From positions 107,305-171,304 of the forward strand of contig NZ_AUHG01000018.1 of NCBI RefSeq assembly GCF_000423065.1: DNA of 64,000 bases, written 5' to 3'. Positions 15,841 through 25,223 of this stretch are shown here, piece after piece (the first letter of the stretch is position 1; every line of letters starts with the position of its first letter). Made by a program: the position numbers and the translations under genes. The notes beneath the pieces were generated by a model. The model did not search any database, was not told where the DNA came from, and saw only the letters and a list, made by a program, of their open reading frames with translations. The DNA comes from Christiangramia echinicola DSM 19838. Lineage in GTDB: Bacteria > Bacteroidota > Bacteroidia > Flavobacteriales > Flavobacteriaceae.

Positions 15841-18405
15841 CTATTTACTTAATACAGACTTTTTTGAAATAAAATCGGTATTTATAGCAGAAATAATCTT
15901 AGAAATGTTCACCTCTATATCCGAGTTATATAATTCTTCATCAACTATTTGTCTTTTGCATATCCAGCCATTATTCTCTTTTGAATAATTCTCTAGCTCC
16001 TTAACCTTATTATGATTATATCTAAACCCAAAATTTATCCTTTGTGGTTCGAATTCTAGAGTTACTACCGCATCGCCTATTTCAAATTCATCTTCTTCAA
16101 TTTGTATTCTAAATTCACCTACATTCTTCTTGTAGTAAATCCTAAATCCTCTATAAAAAGTTTGTTTTGTAAAATCATCTACTATATAATATCCATCCCA
16201 AATCTCATCATCGATTTGCCATTGTGAATCTTTCTCTATTAATTTTTCTATAAGGTCATTTCTGTAGTTGGATAATAGAAACTGCTTATCATTATTGTTC
16301 CAGGTTTCCTTATTGTAAAGAAACATTTCACCCGCATACCATTGGATTTTTTTAGATTGGGATTCAGCGCTGTTCAGGAGTTTTGCGTTTTTTACCAAAT
16401 TATATCTCCATAAGTATTCTTTATTATCATAATTTGATATTATACTCTTAAGACCTTCCTCGATAGTTCCATTATATTTCTGGAGATAACTTATAACTTT
16501 ATTTACTGATTCTTTCACCTTGGATTTATCTAACAATTCCCTCCAATGAGTGACCGTATACTTTAAATAAATATTTTCATTAATCTCACTCTGAGCTAGA
16601 ACCGCCCTGGTAACAAGAAAGTTTTCACGATATTTCTTATAGAAAATTTCTTTAGCAATATTCTTCCTGATGGTAAATTCTTTCAGACCTAGACCATCCT
16701 CTAACAAAAAATCAATTTTCCCTTGAAATACATTATGATTTTCGGCATCCTGGAGTTCGTCCTCCCAACGTGAATCTTCTATAATTAAATTAGCTTTTAC
16801 TCTTTCCTCACTAATTTGCTCACGTCTAAAACCTGATATTCTCCCATCATTCGACAGATAGGATATTATCTCAAAACAGTATTCAGAAAGTTGCTTAATA
16901 CCTCGTATAGCCCTAGAAAATGTAGTAATATCATCAATCGTATTATTTTCTATTAAGTTTCGGCATACTCTCATCCAACTAACCAACTTTTTTTCATCTA
17001 AATCAGAGTTTGATGAGTTTATCAAGAATAACGATAAAGCATAAAATCTAACCTTGTCAGGATAGGTCATTGTACCCGAAATAAAAGATCTGAATACAGT
17101 ATCTTTTTCTTTACTATAACCCAGAGTTAAATTATTATCCGAAAAAACCTTTTCTGTGAAGCCAAGTTTATAACCTTTCTTTGAAAATGCCTGAATGATT
17201 TTCAAAACTTCATTAAGTTTTTCATCAGTAAAAATTTTTAATGAATAGACCTTCCTTGTTTTGTGAAGATTGTAAATTTCAATTTTTTCGAAATAGTTAA
17301 TAGGCACGAATTTATATTCTCCATCCTCCCCCTTTTCGGTAAGGGAAACAACTGTATCTCTTAAACTTTTACTTTCATCAGATTTTCCATCGAGATCAAA
17401 TATGGAATTCTCAACAGCGTAAATCTGAGCCATATTTCGGAAATACCTCATATATTCCTCATCAATAAGCATATTCTCTTTATCCTTATTGAACCAAAAT
17501 AAATCTGCCCACAGCGTATCAAGTAAAAGTTTCCAATCCTCAACTTCTATAATCCTATTAGAGTTAAGACTCTCCCTAAAATCTATACGCTCAATCAGCC
17601 ATGCCTTAAAATTCTCAAAAGCAGTCAGAGATTTACCTCTCGCGTTCATCTTAACGTAAAGCTGATCTGTTAGATCGTAATCTTCCAGGTTTAAAAACTC
17701 AAAATAAATTTTATTCTCTTTAGTTAAATAGTACCAATATTCATCCAATACTTCTTCATTGCGAAATTGTCTAAAGATCTCGTCAAGCATAGTTAGCATA
17801 CCTTTTACCGTTGGATCATTTTTCCAATACGAAAAAAACCATTCTGAATTTTCTATCTGTTCAGAAATAGGATTGGTTTTATCTACTTTATTATGATTCT
17901 CTGCTAAAGCCTGACAAAAGTCTATAGAACTACTTCTAATTAAATAAGTAAAGTTTTTTAGTACGGAAACATTCTCATCATTAAATGGCATTAGAAACCA
18001 GTGAACTAAATAAAGTGTTGTAAGTCTCTGTTGCCCATCTAATGGAATAAAAGTTGTTGAAGTATTGTGACTATTATTTTCAGGTTGCTTTATGACCTCA
18101 GTGGATATTTCAATATCAACGTTTTTAGAATAAGATTTGACAGCTTCCATCATAGCAATAACCGCTGCTTCATTCTCAGTTCGTTTCTTTTCATCGTTAA
18201 GACCATCTATTTTACCATAAATAAAATTTAAATGAAGGCCTATGGAGTTCCTGGTGAGGGAATTTTTAATTTGACAAATGAAATTCACCCTTATATCTTC
18301 AGATTTGATGTTATCTCTACCCTGAGCATAATCTCTTTGAATTATTGGTATTTCAATCTTATGGTCTTTTATTAATTTCCAGAACGTAATATTATTTTCT
18401 TTCAT
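15841..18405 (-). CDS. DUF262 (GmrS-like) protein, first of a pair by size
   Basis: 854 residues. The N-terminal DUF262 domain is clear: IPIIQRDYAQGR and IPLDGQQRLTTLYLVHWFL, with the DGQQR nucleotide-binding motif at 123-127. DUF262 has a ParB/sulfiredoxin-like fold and hydrolyses NTPs in GmrSD, BrxU and SspE restriction enzymes. I see no DUF1524 HNH motif in this protein; the C-terminal about 400 residues are unassigned. It lies 3 bp after the 640-residue DUF262 gene and depends on it for transcription. Probably the larger subunit of a modification-dependent or RloF-like nuclease. Confidence 0.8.
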   Translation of the reverse strand: MKENNITFWKLIKDHKIEIPIIQRDYAQGRDNIKSEDIRVNFICQIKNSLTRNSIGLHLNFIYGKIDGLNDEKKRTENEAAVIAMMEAVKSYSKNVDIEISTEVIKQPENNSHNTSTTFIPLDGQQRLTTLYLVHWFLMPFNDENVSVLKNFTYLIRSSSIDFCQALAENHNKVDKTNPISEQIENSEWFFSYWKNDPTVKGMLTMLDEIFRQFRNEEVLDEYWYYLTKENKIYFEFLNLEDYDLTDQLYVKMNARGKSLTAFENFKAWLIERIDFRESLNSNRIIEVEDWKLLLDTLWADLFWFNKDKENMLIDEEYMRYFRNMAQIYAVENSIFDLDGKSDESKSLRDTVVSLTEKGEDGEYKFVPINYFEKIEIYNLHKTRKVYSLKIFTDEKLNEVLKIIQAFSKKGYKLGFTEKVFSDNNLTLGYSKEKDTVFRSFISGTMTYPDKVRFYALSLFLINSSNSDLDEKKLVSWMRVCRNLIENNTIDDITTFSRAIRGIKQLSEYCFEIISYLSNDGRISGFRREQISEERVKANLIIEDSRWEDELQDAENHNVFQGKIDFLLEDGLGLKEFTIRKNIAKEIFYKKYRENFLVTRAVLAQSEINENIYLKYTVTHWRELLDKSKVKESVNKVISYLQKYNGTIEEGLKSIISNYDNKEYLWRYNLVKNAKLLNSAESQSKKIQWYAGEMFLYNKETWNNNDKQFLLSNYRNDLIEKLIEKDSQWQIDDEIWDGYYIVDDFTKQTFYRGFRIYYKKNVGEFRIQIEEDEFEIGDAVVTLEFEPQRINFGFRYNHNKVKELENYSKENNGWICKRQIVDEELYNSDIEVNISKIISAINTDFISKKSVLSK

Positions 18406-18408
18406 TTA

Positions 18409-20331
18409 TTAACTCTTTGGTAGGTATGCGGCTGTCAATCTTTGAATGTTGTACCTATAATTACTTCTATCAGTGAAACCCCAAAACTCTAGGTGTTTAA
18501 CATCCTGGGTATAATATTTAAGAAAAACATTTTTAGTGCAAATCGGGACAAAATGCTTATTACCCTTTCCATTATTCCATTGTTTTTGATCTACACTTAA
18601 AATATAATTTCTTTTATCTAAAAACCGCCTTTTGCCTAATCCACTATTGGTATTAGAATCTAAAAGAGCCATATTATCTATCTTGTGAACATTCATTATA
18701 TCTTTAGTCAATTCTAAACTTTCATTAAGGAGCTTTTTTTGAGCTTCATCGATTTCATCCTTGAGATCTTGATTAGTGATAGTTTTTTCTAGGTCCTTTA
18801 CTATTGGATCAACTGAAGACCTGAAATAATCTAAATGAGATTTTAATCTTTTAATTTCACTTGCCTCATATTGGTCTAAATCTAATTCATTTAGTTTTAT
18901 AATTCTTTTCTCAATTTCCTTTGGCCAAAGTTTCAGTTCATTTATCCAGATCCTTAAATCTTTAATGGTATCAATACTTTCTGCATTCTGTGCATGAATA
19001 TGTTCCAAACTCCATTTCTCATTTTTGAACTTGTCGAATGGAAACCTATACTGAGCCTCACTTATTTGATAGGTTTCAATATTGAAGAGAAGAAGTAACT
19101 TGAAAGTTTGATTGTATGAAGTTTCGTAGTTCAAGCTATTTAAATCATAAATATATTCTTCATCCTTTTTTTCTTTAAAACTTCCTGCTATATAGCCCTC
19201 CAATTTTTTACGAAATTCTTTTTTTCCTAAATCCTCTGTTTCATCTAAAATTTCTTTGAGCGATTTGATTTTAGCGTAAACAATATATCCTACTAAATGA
19301 TAAGTTCTTCTCTCTTTGTACCATTCTCGAAGTTTTAGAAATAAAAATTTTACCTTACTCCAATCTAATTCGAATCTTCCACTAGAGTATTGGTGATATG
19401 TAAAAAGTTTATCAACCTTGTTTTTCCCAACAATAAGCTCAAAAAGATAGTCTATCCTCGTTTCGTATTTTGATTTATCTGTCTCGTTACTTATAAAAAA
19501 CCAGAATTTATCATCTTGAAGTTTTTGTTCTATGGTATCCCATTCCGAAGCCAATTTAGATTGTCGAAGAAATTGCACTTCGCGATTGTCGTTCCGCAGA
19601 TCATTTATAAATATAGCCTTGATCAATTCAGAATTGGTAAGTGCTATTTTACCACTGTTTAAATTCCTGAACACTGCTTTACTGTTTTCTTCTTTATCAT
19701 CCTCGTACCAGATAAAACGGGTCTGGAGTAACAATTTATCTTCAAATTGTGTTATTTGAAGGGGTTTCTTTTGTCCGAACCAGGATTTAATTATTAGATA
19801 GGCTCCAAAAAAATGATAGCAATCAATATTATTAAATTCGCGATTAGCTTTCGAAAAGGAATTCCACTGTTCTGTTATTGCTTTCTCATTTGCTCTAACA
19901 CTGTTACTATAGCTTATAGAAAAAGGTTCTAACATGGGAATAATACAATCCAGAAACTTTGCACTGCTTTTCCTCGTTTGGTAATTGATTTGATAAATGG
20001 AAGAATTAATTACAGATAAAATGATATGGATGGTTGTAAGACGCTGCTGCCCGTCTATTACTTCATAACTATAATCATGATTTTTATTGAAATATTTTTC
20101 TGCCTTTTCAACCACCAGTAATTTTACAGCAAGCGGTTGTAGACAATAAAAGATTTCCTTCTTAGGATCGTAATCATTAATATCATTCAAGAGATCCATG
20201 ACTTGTTGGGCTGTCCACTTATAACCTCTTTGATATTCATCAATAAAAAAATTGAAGTTTTCAAATTTACCTACCGGTCTTGTATGTAAATTAGAATTGT
20301 AATCTGTTCTATTTATTAATTCTGTTTTCAT
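18409..20331 (-). CDS. DUF262-DUF1524 (GmrSD-like) restriction protein
   Basis: 640 residues. DUF262 at the N-terminus (FFIDEYQRGYKWT and EVIDGQQRLTTIHI, DGQQR at 93-97) and a later SLEHIHAQN (about 440-448), the His-metal motif of DUF1524 HNH nucleases. This is the architecture of GmrSD-type enzymes, in which an NTPase domain drives an HNH nuclease. The ATG overlaps the stop codon of the hsdS remnant (TAATG), so the gene was once translationally coupled to a type I R-M operon, like Rlo accessory genes. It is coupled to the second DUF262 gene downstream. Confidence 0.85.
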   Translation of the reverse strand: MKTELINRTDYNSNLHTRPVGKFENFNFFIDEYQRGYKWTAQQVMDLLNDINDYDPKKEIFYCLQPLAVKLLVVEKAEKYFNKNHDYSYEVIDGQQRLTTIHIILSVINSSIYQINYQTRKSSAKFLDCIIPMLEPFSISYSNSVRANEKAITEQWNSFSKANREFNNIDCYHFFGAYLIIKSWFGQKKPLQITQFEDKLLLQTRFIWYEDDKEENSKAVFRNLNSGKIALTNSELIKAIFINDLRNDNREVQFLRQSKLASEWDTIEQKLQDDKFWFFISNETDKSKYETRIDYLFELIVGKNKVDKLFTYHQYSSGRFELDWSKVKFLFLKLREWYKERRTYHLVGYIVYAKIKSLKEILDETEDLGKKEFRKKLEGYIAGSFKEKKDEEYIYDLNSLNYETSYNQTFKLLLLFNIETYQISEAQYRFPFDKFKNEKWSLEHIHAQNAESIDTIKDLRIWINELKLWPKEIEKRIIKLNELDLDQYEASEIKRLKSHLDYFRSSVDPIVKDLEKTITNQDLKDEIDEAQKKLLNESLELTKDIMNVHKIDNMALLDSNTNSGLGKRRFLDKRNYILSVDQKQWNNGKGNKHFVPICTKNVFLKYYTQDVKHLEFWGFTDRSNYRYNIQRLTAAYLPKS

Positions 20332-20504
20332 TAAACCAATCTCGTTTTCCCGGTTAATAATTCCTGTATCATCCCTTGCCTGATCTGCCCGGACTTTACC
20401 ATTTTTGACTCTAAAATTTCTACTTTTTGGTCCATATTACTTAAGATTTGAGCAATTTCATTTTATTCCTCAATTGAATTTGGAAGATTTATCTCAATAG
20501 GTTT
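20331..20504 (-). pseudogene. hsdS: 3' remnant of hsdS (type I specificity subunit)
   Basis: On the minus strand 58 codons read KPIEINLPNSIEE, a TAA stop, then NEIAQILSNMDQKVEILESK and GQIRQGMIQELLTGKTRLV. This is the typical C-terminal coiled coil and tail of HsdS. The in-frame TAA sits where relatives usually have Gln (EEQ.AIA), consistent with a CAA to TAA nonsense change. Everything upstream of HsdS is missing: the frame runs straight into the hsdM fragment. The natural stop TAA overlaps the ATG of the DUF262 gene. Confidence 0.85.
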
Positions 20505-20620
20505 TTAACGAAAAAAAGGGTGAGAACGTAATCTTTGTATTGAGAGGCATCCATCCCGCCTCGTATTTCATTACAACTCTTCCAGAGAGAGCTGTATAAT
20601 TCAGATTTCCTTATTGCCAT
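20489..20620 (-). pseudogene. hsdM: 5' remnant of hsdM (type I methyltransferase)
   Basis: From the ATG at 20620 the minus strand encodes 43 residues: MAIRKSELYSSLWKSCNEIR followed by GGMDASQYKDYVLTLFFVKN. LWK.C.E.RGGMDAS.YKDYVL..LF.K is the N-terminal signature of HsdM. The frame ends in a stop 15 bp after the join to the hsdS segment near 20500-20510. The rest of hsdM, with its catalytic NPPF motif, and most of hsdS are gone, so this is an internal deletion scar of a type I locus, perhaps joined at a run of A bases. Confidence 0.85.
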
Positions 20621-20808
20621 AAATAGCGTGTAGTTTTAAATCAAGGATATATCCGCGGAGTAGGGTAATTGCGGAATGCTCGTAAATCTAAAGATTTTCT
20701 TGAAGAAGAGAAAGTGGTTTTTCTTTAAAACTTAGCTTTTTTTTCAATCATTTAAATTCCAGACCGTTGATTTTTATTTCAAGTTCCTGTTTAATATCCC
20801 GAACGTAG
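20621..20808. other. gene-free stretch between decayed restriction genes
   Basis: About 190 bp between the hsdM remnant (minus) and the HNH remnant (plus) with no recognisable coding sequence on either strand. It may contain the old hsdM promoter region, but no clear TTTG/TAnnTTTG pair was found. Confidence 0.4.
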
Positions 20809-21021
20809 TTTTGCAAAATCAACTTTGAATATCTTTATGGAGATATCGGCAAAGAATTTATTCATGTACATCATAAAACAGATATAGCTACTATTAGAAA
20901 GGAATACAATGTTGACCCAATTAGGGATCTTATTCCAGTCTGTCCCAATTGCCATTTCATGCTACATAAGAGAACACCAGCCTTTACCATTGAAGAATTA
21001 AAAAATATGATTAAAAGATAG
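20809..21021 (+). pseudogene. C-terminal remnant of an HNH endonuclease
   Basis: An open frame without a start, bounded upstream by a TAG, encodes about 70 residues: CKINFEYLYGDIGKEFIHVH, then HK and, after a short gap, RDLIPVCPNCHFMLHKRTPA and FTIEELKNMIKR. The HVHH (metal and general base), CPNC and H are the McrA/HNH core, and the ending TIEELK is typical of standalone HNH endonucleases. Only the catalytic C-terminal part remains, so it is truncated. It lies 215 bp upstream of the methyltransferase on the same strand and may be the relic of another restriction gene. Confidence 0.8.
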
Positions 21022-21115
21022 TTTAGAAGAGAATTGATTTACAAGTATTTAGATTATTATTTGGAGATACCAATTATTTATAACAATCTCTAACCTCTTT
21101 ACCACCTACATTTTG

Positions 21116-21145
21116 TTTGATATTTAACAAAAAATTATATTTTTG
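21116..21145 (+). promoter_or_regulatory. promoter of the methyltransferase-DptFGH-like operon
   Basis: TTTG (21116-21119), an 18-bp spacer and TATTTTTG (21138-21145), an exact TAnnTTTG. This is a full match to the Bacteroidota housekeeping promoter. The methyltransferase ATG is about 90 bp downstream. No second promoter is evident in the 6-bp or shorter gaps of the following genes, so all four are probably on one transcript. Confidence 0.65.
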
Positions 21146-21236
21146 ATTTCAATACTATGAGTGATTAGAACTCTTAGGAACAATTCCCTACATTCACCCA
21201 CTAATTAATAATGATGGTGAAAATTTTCTTTAATTA

Positions 21237-22808
21237 ATGTCAGATCAAAAAAAATACGTCGAGCTTTTTGCTGGTTGCGGAGGTTTAAGTCTTGGATTGG
21301 AGTCAAGTGGCTGGAAATTAGAATTAGCAAATGAGCTCAGCCCGATGGCTGCAGAGACATTTGCTTATAATATCTTAGGTGAAAACCTAAAAGGTGGAGA
21401 ATACAATAGTGATAGTAAAGTTTCTTATGTTGAGAATATCAAATCTATTGACGTTAAGGACTGGAAAAATAAACAGCTGGTAGTAGGCGATGTAGTGAAA
21501 CTAGTTGAAAATTTAAAATCACGCCCGGAACTCTTGGAAAGATTTAAAGGTATTGATTTAATATCTGGAGGACCTCCATGCCAGGGATTTAGTATGGCTG
21601 GTAGAAGAACTGAAAGAGATCCAAAAAATAAACTACCCTATGCTTTTGTCGATTTTGTTGAATTTGTACAACCTAAGGCCGTAATACTAGAAAATGTAGA
21701 GGGGATTTTACGACAATTTAGTAAAGATGGAGGAACCAAGCTTCCCTGGCTAGAAGTCGCGAAGGCCTTCGCCGCTATTGGCTATGCACCTTTATGCTTT
21801 TTACTTAATGCGAGGCAATTCGGAATTCCTCAAAATCGTCCTCGTTTCATTATGTTAGGTTTAAAAAAATCTCTGAAATCAAAAATTATAAAAAAGCTGA
21901 AATCCCGTCAACAAGATGAAATAAAAAAAATCTTTCAGCATGCATTCGAGTTTGCGGAAAAAGACACTTCTTTTATCATGAAATATTCAGGTAAAGACCC
22001 TGCTATTCATATAGATGTAATTAACCCTAGGTTTGCTGAAATGCGTAATTTAAATGCATCAGAAATTTTTTTAAACGAAAACCTCTTCCCTGAATTCATA
22101 GAAGAAGAGATTTCCGTTGGTGAAGCTATAGATGACCTTGCAAAATATGGATATTTCAAAATAAAATCGTCTGAAACAACAGTTAGGAAACCAATAAGTG
22201 GTAATAAATATTCTCAATCCCTTTCTGATAAATTTACTCCTATTTTGAATCATCCATTGGATCATACCTTAGGGCTCCACAATCATGAGCTGAGAAATCA
22301 TTCAGCAAAGGTTCAGAATCGCTTTATTTTTCTTCAAGAAATAAGGAAAATAAAAAATAATGAAATCAGGAATTGTTTAGAGAAATGTTTGAGGGGAAAG
22401 GAAGTTGAAGATAAATATTTAGAGAGAATAAGGGCTACTTTATCTAATAAGCCACGTTTAGATGGCATTATTAACACCAATTCAAATTCTCAACTTCTTG
22501 ATTCAATTGAGAATATTAGGTCGAAAAAGCATAGCCAAAGAGCAATGGCAAAAAACCTACCTGCTCCAGCCCAGTTAACTATCCCTGATGATATTTGTCA
22601 TTACTCAGAAAAGCAACCGAGAACATTAACGGTTAGGGAAATGGCAAGAATTCAATCATTCCCAGACGAGTTTGTCTTTAGGGCTAAAATGACCACGGGA
22701 GGAAAAAACAGGAGGTTCGAAGTTCCCCAGTATACGCAAGTTGGCAATGCCGTTCCTCCACTATTGGGAAATGCTCTAGGAAAATGGGTTTTAAAAATTT
22801 TAGAATAA
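21237..22808 (+). CDS. DNA (cytosine-5-)-methyltransferase
   Basis: 523 residues with the ordered C5-methyltransferase motifs: I ELFAGCGGLSLGLE (AdoMet), IV SGGPPCQGFSMAG with catalytic Cys115, VI AVILENVEGIL, VIII around QNRPRF, IX/X TVREMARIQSFPDEF and QVGNAVPPLLG. The variable target-recognition region lies between VIII and IX and is long (about 200 residues), so the recognised sequence cannot be read. It starts a four-gene operon (6 bp before the next gene) and replaces the dnd modification genes that normally accompany DptFGH-like proteins. It probably protects the host DNA from the downstream complex. Confidence 0.95.
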   Translation: MSDQKKYVELFAGCGGLSLGLESSGWKLELANELSPMAAETFAYNILGENLKGGEYNSDSKVSYVENIKSIDVKDWKNKQLVVGDVVKLVENLKSRPELLERFKGIDLISGGPPCQGFSMAGRRTERDPKNKLPYAFVDFVEFVQPKAVILENVEGILRQFSKDGGTKLPWLEVAKAFAAIGYAPLCFLLNARQFGIPQNRPRFIMLGLKKSLKSKIIKKLKSRQQDEIKKIFQHAFEFAEKDTSFIMKYSGKDPAIHIDVINPRFAEMRNLNASEIFLNENLFPEFIEEEISVGEAIDDLAKYGYFKIKSSETTVRKPISGNKYSQSLSDKFTPILNHPLDHTLGLHNHELRNHSAKVQNRFIFLQEIRKIKNNEIRNCLEKCLRGKEVEDKYLERIRATLSNKPRLDGIINTNSNSQLLDSIENIRSKKHSQRAMAKNLPAPAQLTIPDDICHYSEKQPRTLTVREMARIQSFPDEFVFRAKMTTGGKNRRFEVPQYTQVGNAVPPLLGNALGKWVLKILE

Positions 22809-22814
22809 TCTAAT

Positions 22815-25217
22815 ATGAAAAGAATTTCAGGAGGAGAACAAAATAAAAAATCAGGTACTAAATGGACTGAGGAAGAATTACTGGAAGTGTACCAACTTTA
22901 TAAAAGGTTAGGTGGAGAAGGACTTCATGAGAATAACCCTGAAATTATTAAAACGGCCCAAGATTTAGGCCGAACCGTTCGTTCAACCGAAGCCCAAACT
23001 TTAATGTTCCGAAATTTAGATAGGAACGGTGACTACGGAATGGGCAATATGAATAAGATATGCAAAAAAATTTGGTCTAGAATGGAAGGAGCAAATCCAA
23101 TCAATGGGGGAACTTTATTCAATCCTGATAAGGATAGGAATAGTGATATTGTAGAAAACAATAAAAATTACCCTGCCGGACTATTGGAATGGGCCGGTCA
23201 TAGAAAAGGAGGAGTAAAAAAACCATTTGATCAAACGGGCCGTCCAACTGGAAGTGTGATTTACACTCAATTAACCCACAAAATTGAAGCCTGGGTAAAT
23301 AGTTTAGACAGTGACTCTCCAAGAATTATACTTCTTATTGGAGGACCTGGTAATGGTAAGACAGATGCTTTAGAACACTTAATTTCTCAAATTGATATCA
23401 AGTATAAATCTTCCTATTATCAGGTGATTTCTGAGAAGATACAGGAAGCTGGCAATATAGCCCCAAGAGTAGTAGAAATTGACTTGGATGAAAATCACTT
23501 TGGCAAAAAGAAGTTGAAATTAGTTCAAGATGCATCAACAGGAAAGAAAGGTTTTACAAGTGGAGAATGCCTGATAGATGATATCATCAACGCAATAGAA
23601 GATAATTCTGTTTATATAGCCGGAATAAATCGGGGTATTTTAGCCGAAGCAGTTAGCAAAGCGGAACCAAATTCGAAGGCTTATAAGGTTTTCAATGCTA
23701 TTGTACAAGGATTAACCCAGTACCTAGATCCAAAGTCGCTTTGGCCTTTAGGAGAGGAATTACCTTTAAAGGAAATAGCTGTTTGGCCAATGGATGTTGA
23801 AAGTTTAGTGGACTTAAATGATGATTTTGAGACAACTCCAGGTTTTCAAATTATCAACGAAGCGGTATCAGATAAAAATTGGAATTGTCATGAATGTAAG
23901 GCGCAAGACTACTGTCCTTTCTTTCAGAATAAAAATCGGTTATCGGAAAAAGAATCAGCTCTCGGATTACTTCAAATTTTACGTGATTATGAAGTTATTG
24001 CAAATAAAAGATGGAGTTTTCGTGAATTATTTTCGCTTTTCTCTTACATCCTAGTAGGAACTGAACAAGAATTTAATGGTTATAAAACTCCTTGTGATTG
24101 GGTAGAAAATCAGACAAAAGGCATTTTTAGCACCCAAAATCAAACAAGGATCTATTCAATATGGAGTCTCAATGAGCATCTTTACCACGTAAGGCTTTTT
24201 AATAAATGGCCATCATTTAATTCGATAAGAAGAGCTAATAAAAGAACAAATAAGGAAGTTGCAGACATTCTAAATCAATCCTCTATAACTAAGCATTTTT
24301 TCGGGTATTTCGCTTATAAGCGCCCTCAAAAAGTTAATAAGCCTCACATAACCAAGTTGATTGATAACAGCTTTTTTGAATTAATGGATCCAGGCCAATT
24401 AAGTAATGAAGATGAAGATTTTGACAAACTGGAGCTTAGTGTAAAGAAACTTGAAAGTAATTTTTCTTATTCAATCGAATCTGGTTATGAAAGCATAAAG
24501 CATATTTTAAATCCTTTGGAGGATTTACTTTACAAGTATCTAATTGAAATTGAATCACAGCTGGATAATGAAGTAAGATTTGAGCCTTCTATTTCTTCAA
24601 TGCGCGTTGAAAAGATCTTAGTTATCCTCAGGGCCATAGCATCGAGATACATAAAAAGAATTTACTTCACCTCTAAAGGTATATCCAAAGATGAAATTTT
24701 TCTCCAAAAATATAGAACTCTTAATCCAGGCATGGATCCTACAGGTAATAATTTGAAGCGCGCCAAACAATTATTTGATAATTTGGTGCAGGAACAAGAT
24801 GGACTAGAAATGGTTTTAAACTCCTCTATATCGCAACCCCAACTTGATCAAGAAACAAAGATATGCTTAAGAGTCGGCCGCCTCAAGATAAAAAACCAAT
24901 ATATCAAAGATCACTTGAAAGACGTTCCTCGTCCCAAAACAAAAGTCTTCAAAATTAAGTTTAAAAAGGGTTATATAAATGTACCCCTTACCTACCAATT
25001 ATATAAGGCTCTGTACTTAGTAGAAAATGGAGTTAGACTTTCTTCTCTTCCTTCTGAAGTTATTTCAATGTTAGACAGTATAAAATCAAAGATGGCCGGT
25101 GAAATAGTAAGAGATCACGACTTATTAGAAAACGCAACTCTTAAAATTGGCTCGTCTAAAAATTATTATCGAATAGACGAGGCCGAATCTGAAATCGAAA
25201 TTTCCACCCAAAACTAG
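22815..25217 (+). CDS. P-loop ATPase resembling DptF, with N-terminal restriction-type DNA-binding domain
   Basis: 800 residues. Residues about 14-90 (KWTEEELLEVYQLYKRLGG, NPEIIKTAQDLGRTVRS, FRNLD) resemble the N-terminal domain that many HNH restriction enzymes use (LxxLxxLGRTPSAVxxKLxNFxxLD). An ATPase follows with Walker A GGPGNGKT (176-183) and IAGINRGIL (about 268-276) as sensor. Cys358, Cys361 and Cys367 (CHEC...CPFF) may form a metal or Fe-S site. Position, followed by a ~490-residue and an ~1835-residue HerA-like protein, fits DptF of Dnd restriction, but at 800 residues it is longer than I expect for DptF. Assignment is inferred from order, not shown by homology. Confidence 0.55.
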   Translation: MKRISGGEQNKKSGTKWTEEELLEVYQLYKRLGGEGLHENNPEIIKTAQDLGRTVRSTEAQTLMFRNLDRNGDYGMGNMNKICKKIWSRMEGANPINGGTLFNPDKDRNSDIVENNKNYPAGLLEWAGHRKGGVKKPFDQTGRPTGSVIYTQLTHKIEAWVNSLDSDSPRIILLIGGPGNGKTDALEHLISQIDIKYKSSYYQVISEKIQEAGNIAPRVVEIDLDENHFGKKKLKLVQDASTGKKGFTSGECLIDDIINAIEDNSVYIAGINRGILAEAVSKAEPNSKAYKVFNAIVQGLTQYLDPKSLWPLGEELPLKEIAVWPMDVESLVDLNDDFETTPGFQIINEAVSDKNWNCHECKAQDYCPFFQNKNRLSEKESALGLLQILRDYEVIANKRWSFRELFSLFSYILVGTEQEFNGYKTPCDWVENQTKGIFSTQNQTRIYSIWSLNEHLYHVRLFNKWPSFNSIRRANKRTNKEVADILNQSSITKHFFGYFAYKRPQKVNKPHITKLIDNSFFELMDPGQLSNEDEDFDKLELSVKKLESNFSYSIESGYESIKHILNPLEDLLYKYLIEIESQLDNEVRFEPSISSMRVEKILVILRAIASRYIKRIYFTSKGISKDEIFLQKYRTLNPGMDPTGNNLKRAKQLFDNLVQEQDGLEMVLNSSISQPQLDQETKICLRVGRLKIKNQYIKDHLKDVPRPKTKVFKIKFKKGYINVPLTYQLYKALYLVENGVRLSSLPSEVISMLDSIKSKMAGEIVRDHDLLENATLKIGSSKNYYRIDEAESEIEISTQN

Positions 25218-25223
25218 TCATAA

